From positions 635,065 to 699,064 of the forward strand of contig NZ_KV467168.1 in the NCBI RefSeq assembly GCF_001663775.1: DNA of 64,000 nt, given 5' to 3'. Below, in pieces: positions 45,538-57,800 of the stretch (positions within the stretch are counted from its first letter, which is position 1; every line of letters begins with the position of its first letter). A program made the translations under genes and the position numbers. The notes under the pieces were generated by a model that ran no database searches, was not told the DNA's origin, and saw nothing but the letters and a program-made list of their open reading frames with translations. The stretch comes from Arthrobacter sp. B6 (GTDB lineage Bacteria > Actinomycetota > Actinomycetes > Actinomycetales > Micrococcaceae).

Positions 45538-46283
45538 CAGCGCTGCTGGTGTCCGCGGCTGAGGCGGTTGCCGAAGACGCCGGCACGCGGGCGCGGCTGC
45601 ATGGGCTGTGCCGAGTGCAGGACCGGGGAGGATGATCCGGTGTTGACTGCCCGCAGCGCACGGGCGAAGAGTTTGGCGTCCTGGACGGCTTGGAGCCCGT
45701 CCGCTTCGGCGCTGATCCGCAGGACAATGTCCTCCTGGGCGATGGTTCCGCTGTAGCCGTGGTCGGCTTCGCACTGCGGGTCCCCGCAACTGGCCGGGCC
45801 CATGTCCAGCCGCTGGCCGCCTGACCAGGCGATGGCCAGGGTGACCTCGCGCACGGGATCGGAGGGCTTGTAGTTCTGCGGCTGGGCGTACATGTAGCTG
45901 AGGACCACCGAACGGATCTGTGCCACGGGGACGGATTCGGTGGAAATCTGCGCCACGATCTGTTCGCCGGCTTCGTCCAGCTGCTGGTCGTCCACATGCG
46001 TGATCACCAGCATGTCGGAGGTGAGCACCAGGACCGTAATGTGGCGCCGGACTTCGGCCCGGTCAAAGTGCGTCTCAAGGTGGACCAGGTGGGCGACGCA
46101 GTCGCGGCCGTCCAGGGCGTCGTCGACAACGTCGGCCACAAGCCGGGGGTAGAAGCCTGCCTTCTGGAGGGCCCCGTCAAGGCTCTGGCCCTGGGCGCTG
46201 TGGCTGTGTGAGCTGTGGGGCCGGGTGGCCTGGTTGTCATTGCCGGGCGGTTGAGGCGTCGACGTGGGAGGCTGTGAGCTCAT
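45537..46283 (-). CDS. DUF5998 family protein
   Basis: A 248-residue actinobacterial protein. After a disordered Ser/His/Gln-rich N-terminus it shows LDGALQKAGFYPRLVADVVDDALDGRDCVAHLVHLETHFD, HITVLVLTSDMLVITHVDDQ and SYMYAQPQNYKPSDPVREVTLAIAWSGG. A short Cys-containing insert (PASCGDPQCEADHGY) may bind metal. I recognise the DUF5998 family; its function is unknown. It heads an overlapping operon with the phosphodiesterase and tdk. Confidence 0.84.
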   Translation of the reverse strand: MSSQPPTSTPQPPGNDNQATRPHSSHSHSAQGQSLDGALQKAGFYPRLVADVVDDALDGRDCVAHLVHLETHFDRAEVRRHITVLVLTSDMLVITHVDDQQLDEAGEQIVAQISTESVPVAQIRSVVLSYMYAQPQNYKPSDPVREVTLAIAWSGGQRLDMGPASCGDPQCEADHGYSGTIAQEDIVLRISAEADGLQAVQDAKLFARALRAVNTGSSSPVLHSAQPMQPRPRAGVFGNRLSRGHQQR

Positions 46284-46325
46284 TCCCCCATTTTCACAGA
46301 TCAGCCGGGGACTTGCTAACTGCGG

Positions 46326-49007
46326 CTAGCCCAGCATGGCCCGCCGGGCGCTGTCCGTACGCTGGGCCGCGTTCCCGATTCGGACGTCTGCGGCAAGGAT
46401 TGCCACGCCCTCTGTTCCGCACAGCACCGGGTTGAACTCGACAAGGGAAATCTCCGGGTGGTTGTCCTTCATCCAGGCGAGCCGGCCGGCGAGTTCCTCC
46501 AGGGCGGCCACATCCACGGCGGGAAGGCCCTGGTAGCCGAAGAGTTTGCGCGCGGCCTTAGGACTGCGGATGAAGTCCTTCACGTCAGCTGCGGACAGGG
46601 GCGGCACCCGGTGGGCCCAGTCGTCCAGCAGGTTGACGGCGTCGCCGGCCAGGCCGAACGAGATGACCGGGCCCAGCAGCGGGTCCTCAATGGCACGGAA
46701 GGTGCACGCCTGCCCCACGGGCGCCATGGACTGCACCTCCATTGAGGGCGAACCGTACGGTGCCAGCGAGCGCTGCATCTGCGCGATGTTCCGGCGCAGC
46801 GAGTCGGCGTCCTCGATGTCCAGGCGCACGCCGCCCAGGTCCAGGCGGTGCCGGAGCGCCGGTTCTGTGGTCTTGACTGCGACGGGCCAGCCAAGCGAGT
46901 CCGCCGCGCCGACGGCCTGGTCAGCAGTTTCGAAGCCGAGGGATGGCAGGACGTGGATCCCGTAGTACGCCAGAAGCATTGCGGCTTCATCCTGGCCGAG
47001 CTCTTTGAGCTGCTCGCCGTGGACGTCTGCGAGAAGCACATCCAGGCTGGCGCGCGCCCCGTCCGGGTCGCATCCGGCGGGCTCCACAAAGTGGCCCTGG
47101 TCCCGCGCCACCCATTCGGCGTACCGGACCACGGCTGCCAGCGCGGCCACGGCAGCCCCGGGATTGGAGAAGCACGGAACGGCGGGGCCTTCACCGACCA
47201 TCCCTTCGACGTAGATGGACGGGTCCAGAATGCCGGTGAAGGCCGCCACCACGGGCTTCCCGGCTTCGGCGGCGCACTCGGCCAGGACCCCGGCGATGTT
47301 GTCGACGGTCAGGCCCCGCGCCGGAAGCAGCGCCGCCACGACGGCGTGCACGTGCTCGGATGCCAGCGTGTCCTGGAGGCTGCGCCGGAGGGCCGGCAGC
47401 GCAAGGGACATGCCGGCGTCGAAATCCACGTCAGTGACCAGGTGGCTTACACCCAGGCCGTTGGCCAGGGCACTGTCCGCCACGACTTTGCCGAGTGCCT
47501 GGGAATTGCTGACGATGGCAAGTTCAGGGCCTGCAGGCAGCGGCTGTCCCGCCACGATCTGCGCCACATCCATGAGCTGTTCGATGGTCTCGACCCTGAT
47601 GACGCCTGACTGTCGCATCATGGCATCGAGTGCGCCGGCGGGCGCCTGCGTGGTGCGGACGGCGTGCCCGGGCGGAAGCCTCAGGCCCATGGACTCGGAT
47701 TTGGCCACAATCACCGGTTTGGTGCGCGCCAGCCGCCGGGCGAGGCGGGAGAACTTCCGCGGGTTCCCGATCGATTCCAGGTAGAGCGCCACCGCGGCGG
47801 TATCGGCGTCGTCTTCCCAGAACTGCATCATGTCGTTACCGGAGACGTCCGCCCGGTTGCCCGCCGACAGGAACGTGGAGATCCCCATCCTGCGCCTGCT
47901 GGACGCAGCGTAGAGCGCCACGCCGATCGCCGCCGACTGGCTGAACAGGCCCAGCCCGCCCCGCTGCGGCATGGTGGGCGCCATGGAGGCGTTCAGCGAT
48001 ATTTCCGGGTGTGTGTTGACGATTCCGAGTGAGGCAGGCCCGATGACGCGCATTCCGTTGGCCCGCGCCTTCCGGACCAGCTCCCGCTGGCGTGCGAGGC
48101 CGCGTTCGCCGTCGTCCCCGAACCCGGCAGAGGCGACCACCGCGCCCTTGACGCCTGCGGCGGCGCAGTCGTCCACCACGGTGGACACTTCCTCGTACGG
48201 GACGGCGATGACCGCGAGTTGTACCGGATTGGGGACCTCGGTCAGCCGGCCGAAGGACAGCATGCCGGCGAGCTCAAGAGCCTCGGGATTAATCGCATAT
48301 ACGGGCCCGGTAAAGCCGCCTTCGATGATGTGCTCCAGCAGCTGGTAGCCCACCGTCCCCCATTTGCGGCTGGCCCCGATCACGGCAATGGACGACGGCG
48401 CCAGCAGGTCACGCACGCTCCTCGCCTCCGCGCGGTGCTCGCGCGATTCCATCACTGCCCGGGACTTGTCCGTGGGACCTATGTTGAACTCGAGGCTGAC
48501 CACGCCGTCGTCGAAGTGGCGTTTGACGTCGTAGCCGGCGTCGGAGAACACCATGAGCATTTTCCGGTTTTCCGGGAGCACTTCGGCGCTGAACCGGCGG
48601 ATCCCGTTTTCCTGGGCTGCCGCGGCGAGATGTTCCAGCAGGATGGAGCCGATGCCCCTGCCCTGGTGCGCGTCGGCGATGTTGAAGGCGACCTCGGCCT
48701 CGGTGGGATCGTCAAGTCTGTCGTAGCGCCCGATCCCGATGATCTCGCCGCCGATGGTGATCACAAAGGCCACGCGGTCCCGGTAGTCCACCTCCGTGAA
48801 GCGCTTGAGCTCCTTGCTGGAGAGCCGGGCTTTGAAGGCAAAGAAGCGCATGTAGATGGAGTCCTGGGACTGGCCCGTGTGGAACGCCTGCACGGCGTCG
48901 GAATCGGAGGGGTGGATGGGCCTCAGATGCGCTGTTCCGCCGTCCCGCAGGACGACATCGGCTTCCCAATATTCCGGATATACGCCGTCCCCGGGCTGAT
49001 CCACCAT
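46326..49007 (-). CDS. GNAT acetyltransferase / NDP-forming acyl-CoA synthetase fusion (Pat-type)
   Basis: An 893-residue multidomain protein. Residues ~10-180 are a GNAT domain ([40 protein letters not shown] acetyl-CoA loop). Residues ~205-680 are the CoA-binding and ligase-like domains ([35 protein letters not shown]). Residues ~690-893 are an ATP-grasp domain ([21 protein letters not shown]). Proteins of this type are protein lysine acetyltransferases that modify acetyl-CoA synthetase in actinobacteria and proteobacteria; many have a degenerate synthetase part that senses CoA compounds. Whether ligase activity remains cannot be told. The start has no clear ribosome-binding site and lies in a 13-bp palindrome. 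Confidence 0.88.
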   Translation of the reverse strand: MVDQPGDGVYPEYWEADVVLRDGGTAHLRPIHPSDSDAVQAFHTGQSQDSIYMRFFAFKARLSSKELKRFTEVDYRDRVAFVITIGGEIIGIGRYDRLDDPTEAEVAFNIADAHQGRGIGSILLEHLAAAAQENGIRRFSAEVLPENRKMLMVFSDAGYDVKRHFDDGVVSLEFNIGPTDKSRAVMESREHRAEARSVRDLLAPSSIAVIGASRKWGTVGYQLLEHIIEGGFTGPVYAINPEALELAGMLSFGRLTEVPNPVQLAVIAVPYEEVSTVVDDCAAAGVKGAVVASAGFGDDGERGLARQRELVRKARANGMRVIGPASLGIVNTHPEISLNASMAPTMPQRGGLGLFSQSAAIGVALYAASSRRRMGISTFLSAGNRADVSGNDMMQFWEDDADTAAVALYLESIGNPRKFSRLARRLARTKPVIVAKSESMGLRLPPGHAVRTTQAPAGALDAMMRQSGVIRVETIEQLMDVAQIVAGQPLPAGPELAIVSNSQALGKVVADSALANGLGVSHLVTDVDFDAGMSLALPALRRSLQDTLASEHVHAVVAALLPARGLTVDNIAGVLAECAAEAGKPVVAAFTGILDPSIYVEGMVGEGPAVPCFSNPGAAVAALAAVVRYAEWVARDQGHFVEPAGCDPDGARASLDVLLADVHGEQLKELGQDEAAMLLAYYGIHVLPSLGFETADQAVGAADSLGWPVAVKTTEPALRHRLDLGGVRLDIEDADSLRRNIAQMQRSLAPYGSPSMEVQSMAPVGQACTFRAIEDPLLGPVISFGLAGDAVNLLDDWAHRVPPLSAADVKDFIRSPKAARKLFGYQGLPAVDVAALEELAGRLAWMKDNHPEISLVEFNPVLCGTEGVAILAADVRIGNAAQRTDSARRAMLG

Positions 49008-49097
49008 AGGCTTAGCCTAGCCAAAAACTCCCGCAGCACACCCCAGTGCAGCCAATCAGTGCAAAGAACCAGTACCCCAGAAGGATTTACCAGCCCC

Positions 49098-51605
<2,508 letters not shown>

Positions 51606-51614
51606 ACTGCTGCC

Positions 51615-52133
51615 ATGCCTATCGTTCCTGATGAAAAAGACTGGACCTGGGTCCTCTCCCGGCCCTGCCCGGAGTGTTCCTTCGACGCTTCGACGGCCAC
51701 ACCGGCCACCGTCGGACGGACTGTGGAGAGCATGCTGCCGCGGTGGCGGGCTGTGCTCCGCCGTCCGGACGCGGCAGAGCGGCCGGACGAGGACACGTGG
51801 TCGCCCCTCGAATACGCCTGCCACGTCCGGGACGTGTTCAGCCTGTTTGACCAGCGGTTGAACCTGATGCTCAAGGATGACAACGCCCGGTTCGAGAACT
51901 GGGACGGGGACCTCACCGCTGTTGAGAAAAATTACGCCGGGGCCGACCCCGCCGTGGTGAGTGCCGAACTGACGGCGGAAGGCCAGCAGGTCGCGGAGTC
52001 CTTCGCCGGTGTCAAGCAGGCCGACTGGGGCCGGAAGGGCCTGCGCAGCAACGGCTCGGAGTTCACGGTGCTGACCCTGGCGCAGTACTTCCTGCACGAC
52101 GCCGTCCATCACCTCCACGACGTGGACGGCTGA
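51615..52133 (+). CDS. DinB-like (DfsB) four-helix protein
   Basis: A 172-residue DinB/DUF664-type protein. The putative metal-binding His cluster is seen in WSPLEYACHVRDVFSLFDQRL and YFLHDAVHHLHDV at the C-terminus. The family includes mycothiol- and other thiol-dependent enzymes; a thiol transferase role is possible because this organism encodes mycothiol metabolism, but no substrate is implied. It begins 9 bp after parC and ends 6 bp before the convergent acetyltransferase gene. Confidence 0.87.
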   Translation: MPIVPDEKDWTWVLSRPCPECSFDASTATPATVGRTVESMLPRWRAVLRRPDAAERPDEDTWSPLEYACHVRDVFSLFDQRLNLMLKDDNARFENWDGDLTAVEKNYAGADPAVVSAELTAEGQQVAESFAGVKQADWGRKGLRSNGSEFTVLTLAQYFLHDAVHHLHDVDG

Positions 52134-52139
52134 GCGGGC

Positions 52140-53138
52140 TCAGAGCTCCTTGTCCCACGCCATGCTGGTGTTGACCGCCCGGTAGCCCATCTTGGTGTAG
52201 AGGGCCAGCGCGCCGGTGGGGTTTTCCGAGTCGACGTCCAGTGAGGCCACGTCCATGCCGGCGGCCGTGAAACGACGGAGGGCATCGGCGAGGAGGGCCT
52301 GCGCGATCCCCCTGCCGCGGTACTCTCGGCGCACGCCGAGCAGTTCGGTGTACCCCTCGCGGATGCCACGCTGGACGGCGATATCGGGGTCGTGGCTGGC
52401 CAGCTGGTAACCGGCCACTTCCCTGGTGGCGCTGTCCAGGACCACGGCGCTGAGATCAGGGCGTGCCTGCGGATGGTTCACCGTGAAAGTCCATGACTCC
52501 TCGTCGCGTGGCTCGCTGCCCCAGTGGTCGCGAAAAGACTCGTTGTGCGCCACGCGGACGGCCTCGTGGAGGTCCGGCCCTATGCCGGCCAGCTCCAGGC
52601 CGCCGGCGAGGACGTTCCCCGGCAGCGGCTGGTCCAGCGGCCGGTGCATCTCATTGAAGTAGCGGACTATTGTGTAACCGGCTGATTCCAACAGCCTGGC
52701 CTGGTGGCTGTGCTGCTCTTCCAGATGGATCCGGAGCCGCGGCGCTGTGCCGCCGGCGGTTCCTGTGGCCGCCGGACTCTCCGCGAATCGCTGCCGCGCA
52801 CGTTCCTCCAGCCAGCCCAGCAGCGCCCCACCCACCCCGCGGCGCTGCCAGCCGGGATCCACGCAGCCGAAACCATGGGCTGTCCCTGCTCCCGGATTCC
52901 TGGAGATCCGCGCAGAGGCCCGGGTGACGCCGTCGTCGTCCAGCCCGAGCACCGTGTTGGTGGCGGGCGGATTTTTCCGGGATTCCACCTGCTGCCGGAG
53001 GTCCGCCGCCCGCTCATACCAGACGGGGTTCTCCACCGCTGCTGTCCGGGCAATCAGCGCCGCCCAGGCCGGTACGTCGGATACTGTGGCGGCCCGCCAC
53101 CGAAGCCCCGGAAAGTCCACGTTGAGGTCCTGGTCCAT
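52140..53138 (-). CDS. Tandem GNAT acetyltransferase
   Basis: A 332-residue protein with two GNAT domains. The N-terminal one (residues ~10-160) has CVDPGWQRRGVGGALLGWLEE and the C-terminal one (residues ~185-332) has VRREYRGRGIAQALLADALRR and SLDVDSENPTGALALYTKMGY. The architecture resembles mycothiol synthase (MshD), but tandem GNATs are common in actinobacteria and I do not assign it to MshD. Its start is 113 bp from the RAE-like dyad that precedes the divergent monooxygenase, so shared regulation is possible. Confidence 0.82.
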   Translation of the reverse strand: MDQDLNVDFPGLRWRAATVSDVPAWAALIARTAAVENPVWYERAADLRQQVESRKNPPATNTVLGLDDDGVTRASARISRNPGAGTAHGFGCVDPGWQRRGVGGALLGWLEERARQRFAESPAATGTAGGTAPRLRIHLEEQHSHQARLLESAGYTIVRYFNEMHRPLDQPLPGNVLAGGLELAGIGPDLHEAVRVAHNESFRDHWGSEPRDEESWTFTVNHPQARPDLSAVVLDSATREVAGYQLASHDPDIAVQRGIREGYTELLGVRREYRGRGIAQALLADALRRFTAAGMDVASLDVDSENPTGALALYTKMGYRAVNTSMAWDKEL

Positions 53139-53250
53139 GGCAACAGGCTAATGCAGGTGTTATGTGCCTGAAGGAAGCGCGCCCAGCTGATGCGCAGAGG
53201 GGCTGACGTTTGCCACGCAGTCCTTCCATTTCCAATGTATGCCCTTCATG

Positions 53251-53269
53251 GGGGCTTGCGGCAAGCCCC
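53251..53269 (+). promoter_or_regulatory. Rifamycin-associated element (RAE)-like 19-bp inverted repeat
   Basis: GGGGCTTGCGGCAAGCCCC is a perfect odd-centred palindrome with arms GGGGCTTGC and GCAAGCCCC around one G. As I recall it, this is identical to the published rifamycin-associated element found upstream of rifamycin-inactivating genes (rph, rgt, rox, arr, helR) in actinobacteria. It lies 54 bp upstream of a Rox-like gene and overlaps its -35. Confidence 0.85.
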
Positions 53270-53286
53270 TGTTCCGGGCGCATAAT
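53256..53286 (+). promoter_or_regulatory. Promoter of the Rox-like gene, -35 inside the RAE
   Basis: TTGCGG (53256-53261) sits in the palindrome, and CATAAT (53281-53286) follows after a 19-bp spacer. This predicts a 5' leader of about 30 nt before ATG 53324. Placement of the -35 inside the element supports direct control of RNA polymerase at this promoter. Confidence 0.65.
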
Positions 53287-53323
53287 CGCCGGACGCCAAG
53301 ATGCAGGGAATCGGGAGCAGCCC

Positions 53324-54841
53324 ATGACTGAGAATTTGTCAACGCACGCGGAGCATGAAGTGGTGATCGCCGGAGGAGGCCCGACCGGGCTGATGCTGGC
53401 CGCCGAACTGGCGCTGGCGGGGGTTGACGTTGCCGTTGTCGAGCGGCGCGTCAGCCAGGACCTCCCCGGTTCCCGCGCGGGCGGCCTGCACGCACGCACG
53501 ATCGAGGTCTTCGACCAGCGTGGCATCGCCGACCGGTTCCTCGCCGAGGGGCAGGTGGCCCAGGTCGCGGGCTTCGCGTCGGTCCGCCTGGACCTCAGTG
53601 ACTTTCCCACCCGGCACAACTACGGCCTCGGGCTGTGGCAGAACCACATCGAGCGCATCCTGGCCGGCTGGGTCGGTGAGTTGCCGGTGACGTTCTACCG
53701 GGGACGCGAGGTGACCGGATTTGTGCAGGACGGCGCCGGCGTCGACGTTATGCTGTCGGACGGCCAGTCGCTGCGGGCGCAGTATCTGGCCGGATGCGAC
53801 GGCGGCCGCAGCCTGGTCCGTAAAGCAGCGGGAATCGATTTCCCCGGCTGGGATCCGACGACGAGCTCCCTGCGCGCCGAAGTAGAGATGACCGAGGAAC
53901 CCGAACTGGGCATCCGCCGCACTCCCGCCGGCACGCACGCCCTCGGCAAGGTCGAATATGAGATCAAAGACGGCGAGGTCATCTACAAGCCCGGGGGGAC
54001 GCTCGGGGTTGTGCTGACCGAGCCTCACGTCCGCACGGGCGAGCCCACCCTGCACGATCTTCGTGAGGGCCTCATCGCTGTCTACGGCACCGACTACGGA
54101 ATCCACAGTCCCACCTGGATCTCCAGGTTTACGGATACGACCCGGCAGGCCGCTGCGTACCGGAAGGGAAGGGTCCTGCTGGCCGGAGACGCGGCGCACG
54201 TGCATTCCCCGGTCGGCGGGCAGGGCCTCAACACCGGCGTGCAGGATGCGGTGAACCTGGGCTGGAAGCTGGCCCAGGTGGTCAACGGGACGTCGCCGGA
54301 GAGCCTCCTGGACAGCTATCACGCCGAGCGCCATCCGGTCGCTGCCCGCGTGCTGCGCAACACGATGGCGCAGGTGGCGCTGATGCGCGTTGACGACCGC
54401 ATCGAGGCGCTGCGCGACACCGTGGCCGAGCTGCTGGGCATGGACGAGCCGCGGAAGCGTTTCGCCGCGATGATGTCGGGCCTGGACATCCACTACAACC
54501 TCGGCGAGGGGCACCCGCTGCTCGGCCGCCGCATGCCCGACCTCGACCTGGCCACCGCCGGCGGCCCGCTGCGGGTCTTCTCTTTCCTGCACCATGCCCG
54601 GCCGGTACTGCTCAACCTTGGTGAGCCTGGCGGGTTTGACACCGTTCCGCGGCCGGACCGGGTCCTGCTGGTCGACGCCCAGTACGGTGGAGTCTGGGAG
54701 CTTCCGGCGCTCGGGCCGGTGACCGCACCCACTGCCGTGCTGATCCGGCCAGATGGCTACGTGGCCTGGGTGGGAGGCCCAACCCGGCAAGGCCTTGATG
54801 ACGCGCTGGCCACCTGGTGTGGAGCGCCGGCCGCGGCGTAG
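53324..54841 (+). CDS. rox: FAD-dependent monooxygenase, probable rifamycin monooxygenase (Rox/RIFMO-like)
   Basis: A 505-residue class A flavin monooxygenase. The FAD motif is VVIAGGGPTGLMLAAELALAG, then RAGGLHARTIEVFDQRG, the CDGGRSLVRK (DG) motif, and VLLAGDAAHVHSPVGGQGLN (GD motif). A thioredoxin-like C-terminal domain ends it (VLIRPDGYVAWVG). GLHAR-IEV-DQRG, DYGIHSPTWISRF and DSYHAERHPVAARVL closely match rifamycin monooxygenases, which hydroxylate and linearise rifamycins. The RAE-like element in its promoter strongly supports that role. Other aromatic hydroxylases share the fold, so activity is inferred. ATG 53324 has GGGAGC upstream. Confidence 0.82.
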   Translation: MTENLSTHAEHEVVIAGGGPTGLMLAAELALAGVDVAVVERRVSQDLPGSRAGGLHARTIEVFDQRGIADRFLAEGQVAQVAGFASVRLDLSDFPTRHNYGLGLWQNHIERILAGWVGELPVTFYRGREVTGFVQDGAGVDVMLSDGQSLRAQYLAGCDGGRSLVRKAAGIDFPGWDPTTSSLRAEVEMTEEPELGIRRTPAGTHALGKVEYEIKDGEVIYKPGGTLGVVLTEPHVRTGEPTLHDLREGLIAVYGTDYGIHSPTWISRFTDTTRQAAAYRKGRVLLAGDAAHVHSPVGGQGLNTGVQDAVNLGWKLAQVVNGTSPESLLDSYHAERHPVAARVLRNTMAQVALMRVDDRIEALRDTVAELLGMDEPRKRFAAMMSGLDIHYNLGEGHPLLGRRMPDLDLATAGGPLRVFSFLHHARPVLLNLGEPGGFDTVPRPDRVLLVDAQYGGVWELPALGPVTAPTAVLIRPDGYVAWVGGPTRQGLDDALATWCGAPAAA

Positions 54842-54844
54842 GAA

Positions 54845-57800
54845 TTACGACGCCGGCACCAGGCGCGGGCGTTGCACCGCACCCGGAACTTCTGGCCGGG
54901 CAAGGTCCAGCAGGTCGTCCATCGGGTGGACATCGGCCAGGTTATGGGTCACCAGGACGACCGTGCGGTCAGCGAGGCCGGACCGCAGGTCGGCCAGCAT
55001 GGCGCGTCCCGCCTCGGCATCCAAATGGGCCGTTGGCTCATCCAGAAGGATGACCTCGGCTCCGGTCATCAGCGTCCGGGCAACAGCCAGCCGCTGCCGT
55101 TCGCCGCCGCTGAGGAACGACCCTCCCGGGCCAATCCGGGTATCAAGCCCGGCCGGCAAGCGGGCAACGAGCCCGCTCAGGCCCACGGCGGCAAGGGCGG
55201 CCGACATCTCGCCGTCGGCTCCTTCCGGAGCTTCCGCCGTCGGGCGCCCGAGCAGGAGGTTCCCACGGAGGGTGGAGTCGAACAGGTGAGCCTCCTGCGG
55301 GCACCACGCCGCCCGGCCGGTCACCCATAGCCGGCCGGTGGCCGGCGGCAGGAAGCCAAGCAGCACGGAAAGCAAGGTGGACTTGCCTGCTCCGGACGGC
55401 CCGGTGACGGCCAGCCAGCGGCCCGGGCCGGCAACTGCGCCTACCCCGGTGAACACGGGATCCCCGCCGGGCCAGACCGCCGCCACCCCCTCGAGCTCCA
55501 GCCCGGGGACTCCACCCTCGCGGGCGGCGGGGCGTGCGACGCCGTCGTGGGCACTGGCAGCAGATGGTGCGCCGTCGAGCGCGCCGGACCGGCCGATCCG
55601 CCGCATTACGGTCCGGAATGCCGGGAACTGGCGGACCGCCGTCGTGACTGCTGCGTAGGGTTCCACCAGGGCCAGCTGCAGCAGCACAATCACAGCCGCC
55701 GTGGCGGGCGCCAGCGATCCGTCCAGCACCTGCGGCGCCGCCATCACGGCACTGGCCAAGGCAGCCACGCCGCAGGCGGCGGTGGTGACTGCCTGCCCCA
55801 GGCCTTCGGCCCAGGCGGACCGCTGGGACGCCCGGGTGGCCGCGCGGTCGTCAACAGCAAGGTCCGAGAGCACCCTGGAGGCTACCCCATTGGCATGGAG
55901 TTCGGCCCGGGCGTCCAGTGCGGCCGCGGTGCGCCGGAGCACGCCGTCACGCAGGCCCTGCTCGGCCGTCGCCGAATGCCGGTCCGCCCACAGGGCCGCC
56001 GCAGGGGCCAGGAGCAGGCTGGCCGCGGCGGCCGCTGCCACGGCGGGAAGCGCGGCGGGCACCAGCAGCCCTGTCGCGGTGAGCGTCGAGGCGGCCACCG
56101 CCGCGGCGGTCACGGGCGGCAGGACCACGCGCGGCAGCATATCCCGGACGGTGTCGACGTCGTTGATCACCGAGCCGAGGACGTTGCCGCCCTGCAGCAG
56201 CCGCCGAAGGGACAGCGCCCGGCGGCTGAGTGACTCCCACAGCCGGCCGCGGAGCCGGGTGAGCGTGGCGAACACGGCATCGTGCACCAGGAGTCGTTCC
56301 CAGTAGCGGAGGACGGCGCGCCCGATGCCGAAGAACCGTACGCCGACGATGGCGGTAAGCAGGTACAGGATGGGCGGCTGCCCGCTCGCCCGGATGATGA
56401 GCCAGCCGGAGAGCCCGGCCAGGGCGACGGCGAACAGTGCCGCCAGCGTTCCCACCAACGCCGCGCCGGCAAACTGCCCACCCACGGGCGCGAGAAGACG
56501 GGCGAGGAGCATGCCTGTTGCCGGACCCTTCCCGACATCGGCGTTGCCGCTGGCGGCGGGTCCCCCGGCCACCACCGGGGCAGCTGGAGCCGCGTCCGGA
56601 CCGCTGTCCTCCGCCCCGTGGTCCGCCGCCCCGTGGTCCGCCGCCGCGCGTTCTGCCCCGTGGTCCGTTGCCGTCACGGGGGCCGCCGGTGTGCCGGAGG
56701 CCAGGGTCGACGGCTCCGTAAGTCCCCGGGCCGACACAGGAACCAGATGGTCCGCCAAGGCACGCGTCCGTGCGTCGTGGGCCACGAGGATCACCGTGGT
56801 CCGGCCACGCAGAGCCAGGATGGCGGCCTCCACCTGGGCCGCCGAGGCGCCGTCCAGGTGCGCTGTGGGTTCATCGAGCAGGAGCACCGTGGCGCCGGAC
56901 CTGATGCGTGCCAGGCCTCGGGCCAGCGCCACGCGGCGCAGCTCCCCCGGGCTCAGTTCGGCCGGGTGCTTGTGGGCGAGGTGGCCGGCGGCAGCGGCGG
57001 CGAGGCACTCGCGGGCCGCTTCATCGGATTCCGCCGCGGCTGTTCCGCCGGCGAGGTACAGCACAACTTCGTCGAGGACCGTTGGCTGCACCATGACCGG
57101 GTGCTGGGGCACCCACGCCACACTGTCGCGGTCCAAACCGGAGAGCCGGCCCGTGACAGCCGTGCCCGCGCCGTCGCCGATCGTTCCGGCCAGCACGCCC
57201 AGGACGGTGCTTTTTCCTGTGCCGCTGGGGCCGTCCAAGGCGGTGATCCGTCCCGGCGGGGCGGTGAAGGTCAGGGGCCCGACGGCGGCTGCCGACCTGC
57301 CCGCATAGGTCACCGTGAGGCCGGTGACTCCCACTCCCCAGCCGGCTGCCGCGTCGGCCGGGACGCCGCCGTCGTCCTCCGCACGCCGGGCCTCCGCCTT
57401 TCCTGCCGGCAGCGGCGTTGGCTCGGGAGCCTCGGTGACCGCCGTCGCTTCGGCGAGCGCTGCGCGGCCGTCGTCGCTGGCGTGGTGCGCGGTACCCAGC
57501 TCGCGGAGGGGAAGGTAGCAGTCGGGCGCCAGGATCAGGGCCAGGAGCCCGGCCTCCAGCGGCATGTCGCCGTGAACCAGGCGCACGCCGATGAAGACGG
57601 CCACAACTGCCACGGAAATGGTGGCGATAAGCTCGAGGGCCAGCGCGGACAGGAACGCGGTGCGCAGTGTCCCCATGGTCCGGGACCGGTACTCCTCCGA
57701 GATCTCCTCGAGAGCCTTGCGCTGGGCTGTGGCGCGCCCCAGGCCCACGAGCACGGGAAGGCCTTTTGCCAACTCCAGCATGTGGGCGGAGAGACGCGAC

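Noticed and set aside
48219..49097. N-terminal extension of the parC open frame (1128 codons in total)
   Set aside because: It is antisense to the GNAT/acyl-CoA synthetase gene and not conserved-looking. The real protein starts at 49098, where the type IIA topoisomerase sequence begins.
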